6,659 nt of DNA from Collinsella aerofaciens (GTDB lineage: Bacteria; Actinomycetota; Coriobacteriia; Coriobacteriales; Coriobacteriaceae), in NCBI GenBank assembly GCA_008671285.1, contig RPYR01000116.1, positions 1 through 6,659 on the forward strand, in the 5' to 3' direction. The number at the start of each line of letters is the position of its first letter. The first letter of the stretch is position 1. Of the stretch, positions 5,213 to 6,659 are shown in pieces. The position numbers were made by a program, and so were the translations under genes. The notes below the pieces were generated by a model. The model was not told where the DNA came from. It did no database searches and was given only the letters and a program-made list of their open reading frames with translations.

Positions 5213-6316
5213 ATGTCCAAGCCGCGTCGTCGTAAGCAGAAAAAGCAGGTTAAGCCCGAGCTCAAGCTTAGGCAGTTTGCTGCCACCGAGCTTTCCGACC
5301 AGCTTGCCGCCCTTCCCTGCGCCGCCGACCTGCCGCGCTTTATGGTCGATACGGTCGCCGGCGCCTATGCCCCCGCCGATGCCGAGCTCATGATCGAGGG
5401 CTTTGGCGCCGCGGTCACACGCCCGGTCACGCTGCGCGCCAACACGCTCAAGGCGAGCGCCGAGGACATCGCTGCGGCGCTCGATGCCGCCGGCATCGCC
5501 CACTACCCCGTCGCCTGGTACCCAGACGCCTTTATCCTGCCCGAGGCCCAGGTTTCCGATCTGTGGGATCTCGACATCTACCGCGACGGCAAGATCTACC
5601 TACAGAGCCTGTCGTCCATGATGCCGCCTTTGGTGTTGGGCGCCCAGACAGGCGAGGACATCCTGGACATGTGCGCAGCCCCTGGCGGCAAGACGACGCA
5701 GATTGCCGCCCTCACCCAGGGCCAGGCGCACCTCACAGCCTGCGAGATGAGCATTCCCCGCGCCGAAAAGCTCGAGTCAAACCTCCATCGCCAGGGTGCC
5801 AAAAACGTGCCCGTCATGCGCATCGACGCACGCGAGCTCGACGAGTTCTTCCGCTTCGACCGCATCCTGCTCGACGCCCCCTGCACCGGCACGGGCACCG
5901 TCATCAGCGGCAACGAGAAAAGCCTGCGCGGCCTGACCGAGCAGCTGCTGAGCAAGTGCGCCCGCTCACAGCGCGCGCTTCTGGACCGTGCCATGGGAGC
6001 CCTCAAACCGGGCGGCACGCTCGTCTATTCCACCTGTTCGATTATGCCGCAGGAAAACGAGGACGCCCTGCAAGAGGCCCTCGACAAGCACATGGACTGC
6101 GAGCTCATCCCCCTCGACGGCACGCCGAGCGAAAGCGAAGCACGCCGCGCCCAGGAAGCCGGTGAGGAACCGCGCGTCGAGTCCAACGCTCTCACCGAGG
6201 CAATCACCGCGGGCCAGGTATCGGCCGTCACCAACGGCATGCCCGGCACGCTCACTATCCCGCCCAGCCGCGACTTTGAGGGCTTCTACATCGCCCTGGT
6301 CCGAAAACGCAGCTAG
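5213..6316 (+). CDS. RsmB/NOP-family SAM-dependent RNA m5C methyltransferase
   Basis: Enzymes of this family methylate C5 of a cytosine in rRNA or tRNA. The protein has 367 residues. It has a very basic N-terminus (KPRRRKQKKQ) and a pre-methyltransferase helical and RNA-binding region (about 25-125). The SAM loop is LDMCAAPGGKTTQIA (151-165). Motif IV is LLDAPCTGTG (219-228) and motif VI is VYSTCSIMPQEN (271-282). C224 and C275 are the two cysteines expected in true m5C methyltransferases: C275 as nucleophile and C224 for product release. It ends DFEGFYIALVRK, the usual close of the catalytic domain, so it lacks the C-terminal PUA-like extension of E. coli RsmF (479 aa) and the N-terminal NusB-like domain of RsmB. 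The start has GGGAAGGAAAG upstream (5198-5208). It lies 59 bp after the MetRS-like gene and is probably co-transcribed. The target base cannot be read from sequence. Confidence 0.92.
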   Translation: MSKPRRRKQKKQVKPELKLRQFAATELSDQLAALPCAADLPRFMVDTVAGAYAPADAELMIEGFGAAVTRPVTLRANTLKASAEDIAAALDAAGIAHYPVAWYPDAFILPEAQVSDLWDLDIYRDGKIYLQSLSSMMPPLVLGAQTGEDILDMCAAPGGKTTQIAALTQGQAHLTACEMSIPRAEKLESNLHRQGAKNVPVMRIDARELDEFFRFDRILLDAPCTGTGTVISGNEKSLRGLTEQLLSKCARSQRALLDRAMGALKPGGTLVYSTCSIMPQENEDALQEALDKHMDCELIPLDGTPSESEARRAQEAGEEPRVESNALTEAITAGQVSAVTNGMPGTLTIPPSRDFEGFYIALVRKRS

Positions 6317-6354
6317 CGCACGGATTCAAAACTCAACAAGCTATTCCCGTGCGC
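6316..6354. terminator. Inverted repeat spanning the two convergent stop codons
   Basis: GCGCACGG (6316-6323) and CCGTGCGC (6347-6354) are perfect 8-bp arms separated by 23 bases. One arm starts at the last base of the methyltransferase stop and the other lies inside the end of the small membrane-protein gene. The position suits a bidirectional terminator between convergent genes, but the loop is long and no clear T-run follows in either direction. Confidence 0.25.
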
Positions 6355-6511
6355 GCTTGTCCTGCTGGTCACGGTGTTGCTTAAGTGCCTCGCGTTCCTT
6401 GCGCTCGGCCCTTTTGCCCTTAATGGCCGTAACCACAAAGTAGATGACCGCGGCGGCTACGATTGCGCCCACGCATAGGCCAATCGAGCCCAACATTGCT
6501 GTGAAATCCAT
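6341..6511 (-). CDS. 56-aa single-pass membrane protein, unknown function
   Basis: The frame starts MDFTAMLGSIGLCVGAIV and runs to TAG at 6341-6343 (complement). Residues 6-29 form one hydrophobic helix. The next 27 residues are almost entirely charged or polar, starting KGKRAERKEREALKQHRDQQ, and look like a cytoplasmic amphipathic helix or short coiled coil. By the positive-inside rule the N-terminus is outside. GAGAGG lies 9 bases upstream of the ATG. The gene is convergent with the methyltransferase, with 24 bp between stops. Topology and a ribosome binding site together make it likely real. I do not recognise a family and assign no function. Confidence 0.65.
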   Translation of the reverse strand: MDFTAMLGSIGLCVGAIVAAAVIYFVVTAIKGKRAERKEREALKQHRDQQDKRARE

Positions 6512-6600
6512 ACCGCGCCACCTCTCTTTTAAACGGGACTTTCAAGATAGCACCTCGATACCCGCCACCACAGCTCCTTCACGTTCGCCGGCCCTTCGGT

Positions 6601-6657
6601 CTAACGGATGGCACGGCGGGGAAAAATCAACTCGTCAAACGATTTAGCATTCGCTAT
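6601..6657 (-). CDS. Possible C-terminal tail of a gene running off the right edge
   Basis: One minus-strand frame entering from the right edge reads IANAKSFDELIFPRRAIR and stops at TAG (complement of 6601-6603). The other two minus frames stop almost at once. The composition is protein-like, but 18 residues are too few to identify a family. If real, it precedes the 56-aa gene on the same strand by 89 bp. Those 89 bases hold no feature I can name, apart from a TGCTATCTT extended -10-like string (complement of 6545-6553) without a -35. Confidence 0.3.
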   Translation of the reverse strand: MANAKSFDELIFPRRAIR

Positions 6658-6659
6658 TC

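Noticed and set aside
6513..6527. T-box-like string AGAGAGGTGGCGCGG on the minus strand before the 56-aa gene
   Set aside because: It lacks the ACCGCG part of the T-box core. No specifier stem or terminator/antiterminator pair is visible, and the gene downstream is not amino-acid related. The GAGAGG is explained as a ribosome site.
1..6659. CRISPR array, tRNA, rRNA or phage genes
   Set aside because: No spaced direct repeats, no tRNA cloverleaf sequence and no phage-type proteins were seen on either strand.

Overview
The window reads as chromosomal DNA of a high-GC actinobacterium. I would guess the class Coriobacteriia, and a gut genus such as Collinsella. The guess rests on G/C-rich third codon positions, AAGGAG-type ribosome binding sites, the QueA and QueH protein types and the divergent MetRS-like protein. 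It is recognition from memory, not a database result.

Layout. Bases 2-88 are the last 28 codons of an IS3-family transposase, followed by a probable IS right end. Bases 89-406 hold no convincing gene but are unusually structured: a 58-bp near-perfect palindrome (169-226), a nested 98-nt imperfect palindrome (270-367), and a hairpin touching the queA stop codon (381-407). Bases 407-2870 hold three minus-strand genes, read in this order: a DUF3267-type membrane zinc-protease-like protein, queH, and queA. queA is split in two by an in-frame TAA inside its conserved YQTVY region. From 2871 the strand switches. An extended -10 element leads into a 716-residue methionyl-tRNA-synthetase-like protein (3003-5153). 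It is followed 59 bp downstream by an RsmB/NOP-type RNA m5C methyltransferase (5213-6316). Convergent to that is a 56-aa single-pass membrane protein (6341-6511, minus). At the right edge is the possible tail of one more minus-strand gene.

How the genes fit together. Apart from the mobile end and the two membrane proteins, the content concerns translation. QueA and QueH catalyse consecutive late steps of queuosine formation in the tRNA wobble position, the MetRS-like protein is of the tRNA-charging type, and the NOP-family enzyme methylates RNA. I see no defence system, CRISPR array, or tRNA or rRNA gene.

The points most worth a second look are: (1) queA broken by a stop within a short degenerate stretch while the rest of the gene and queH look intact; (2) a MetRS-family enzyme whose KMSKS motif is KASSS and whose methionine-pocket residues differ from the E. 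coli enzyme; (3) the two large palindromes next to the IS end. None of these proves a new system.
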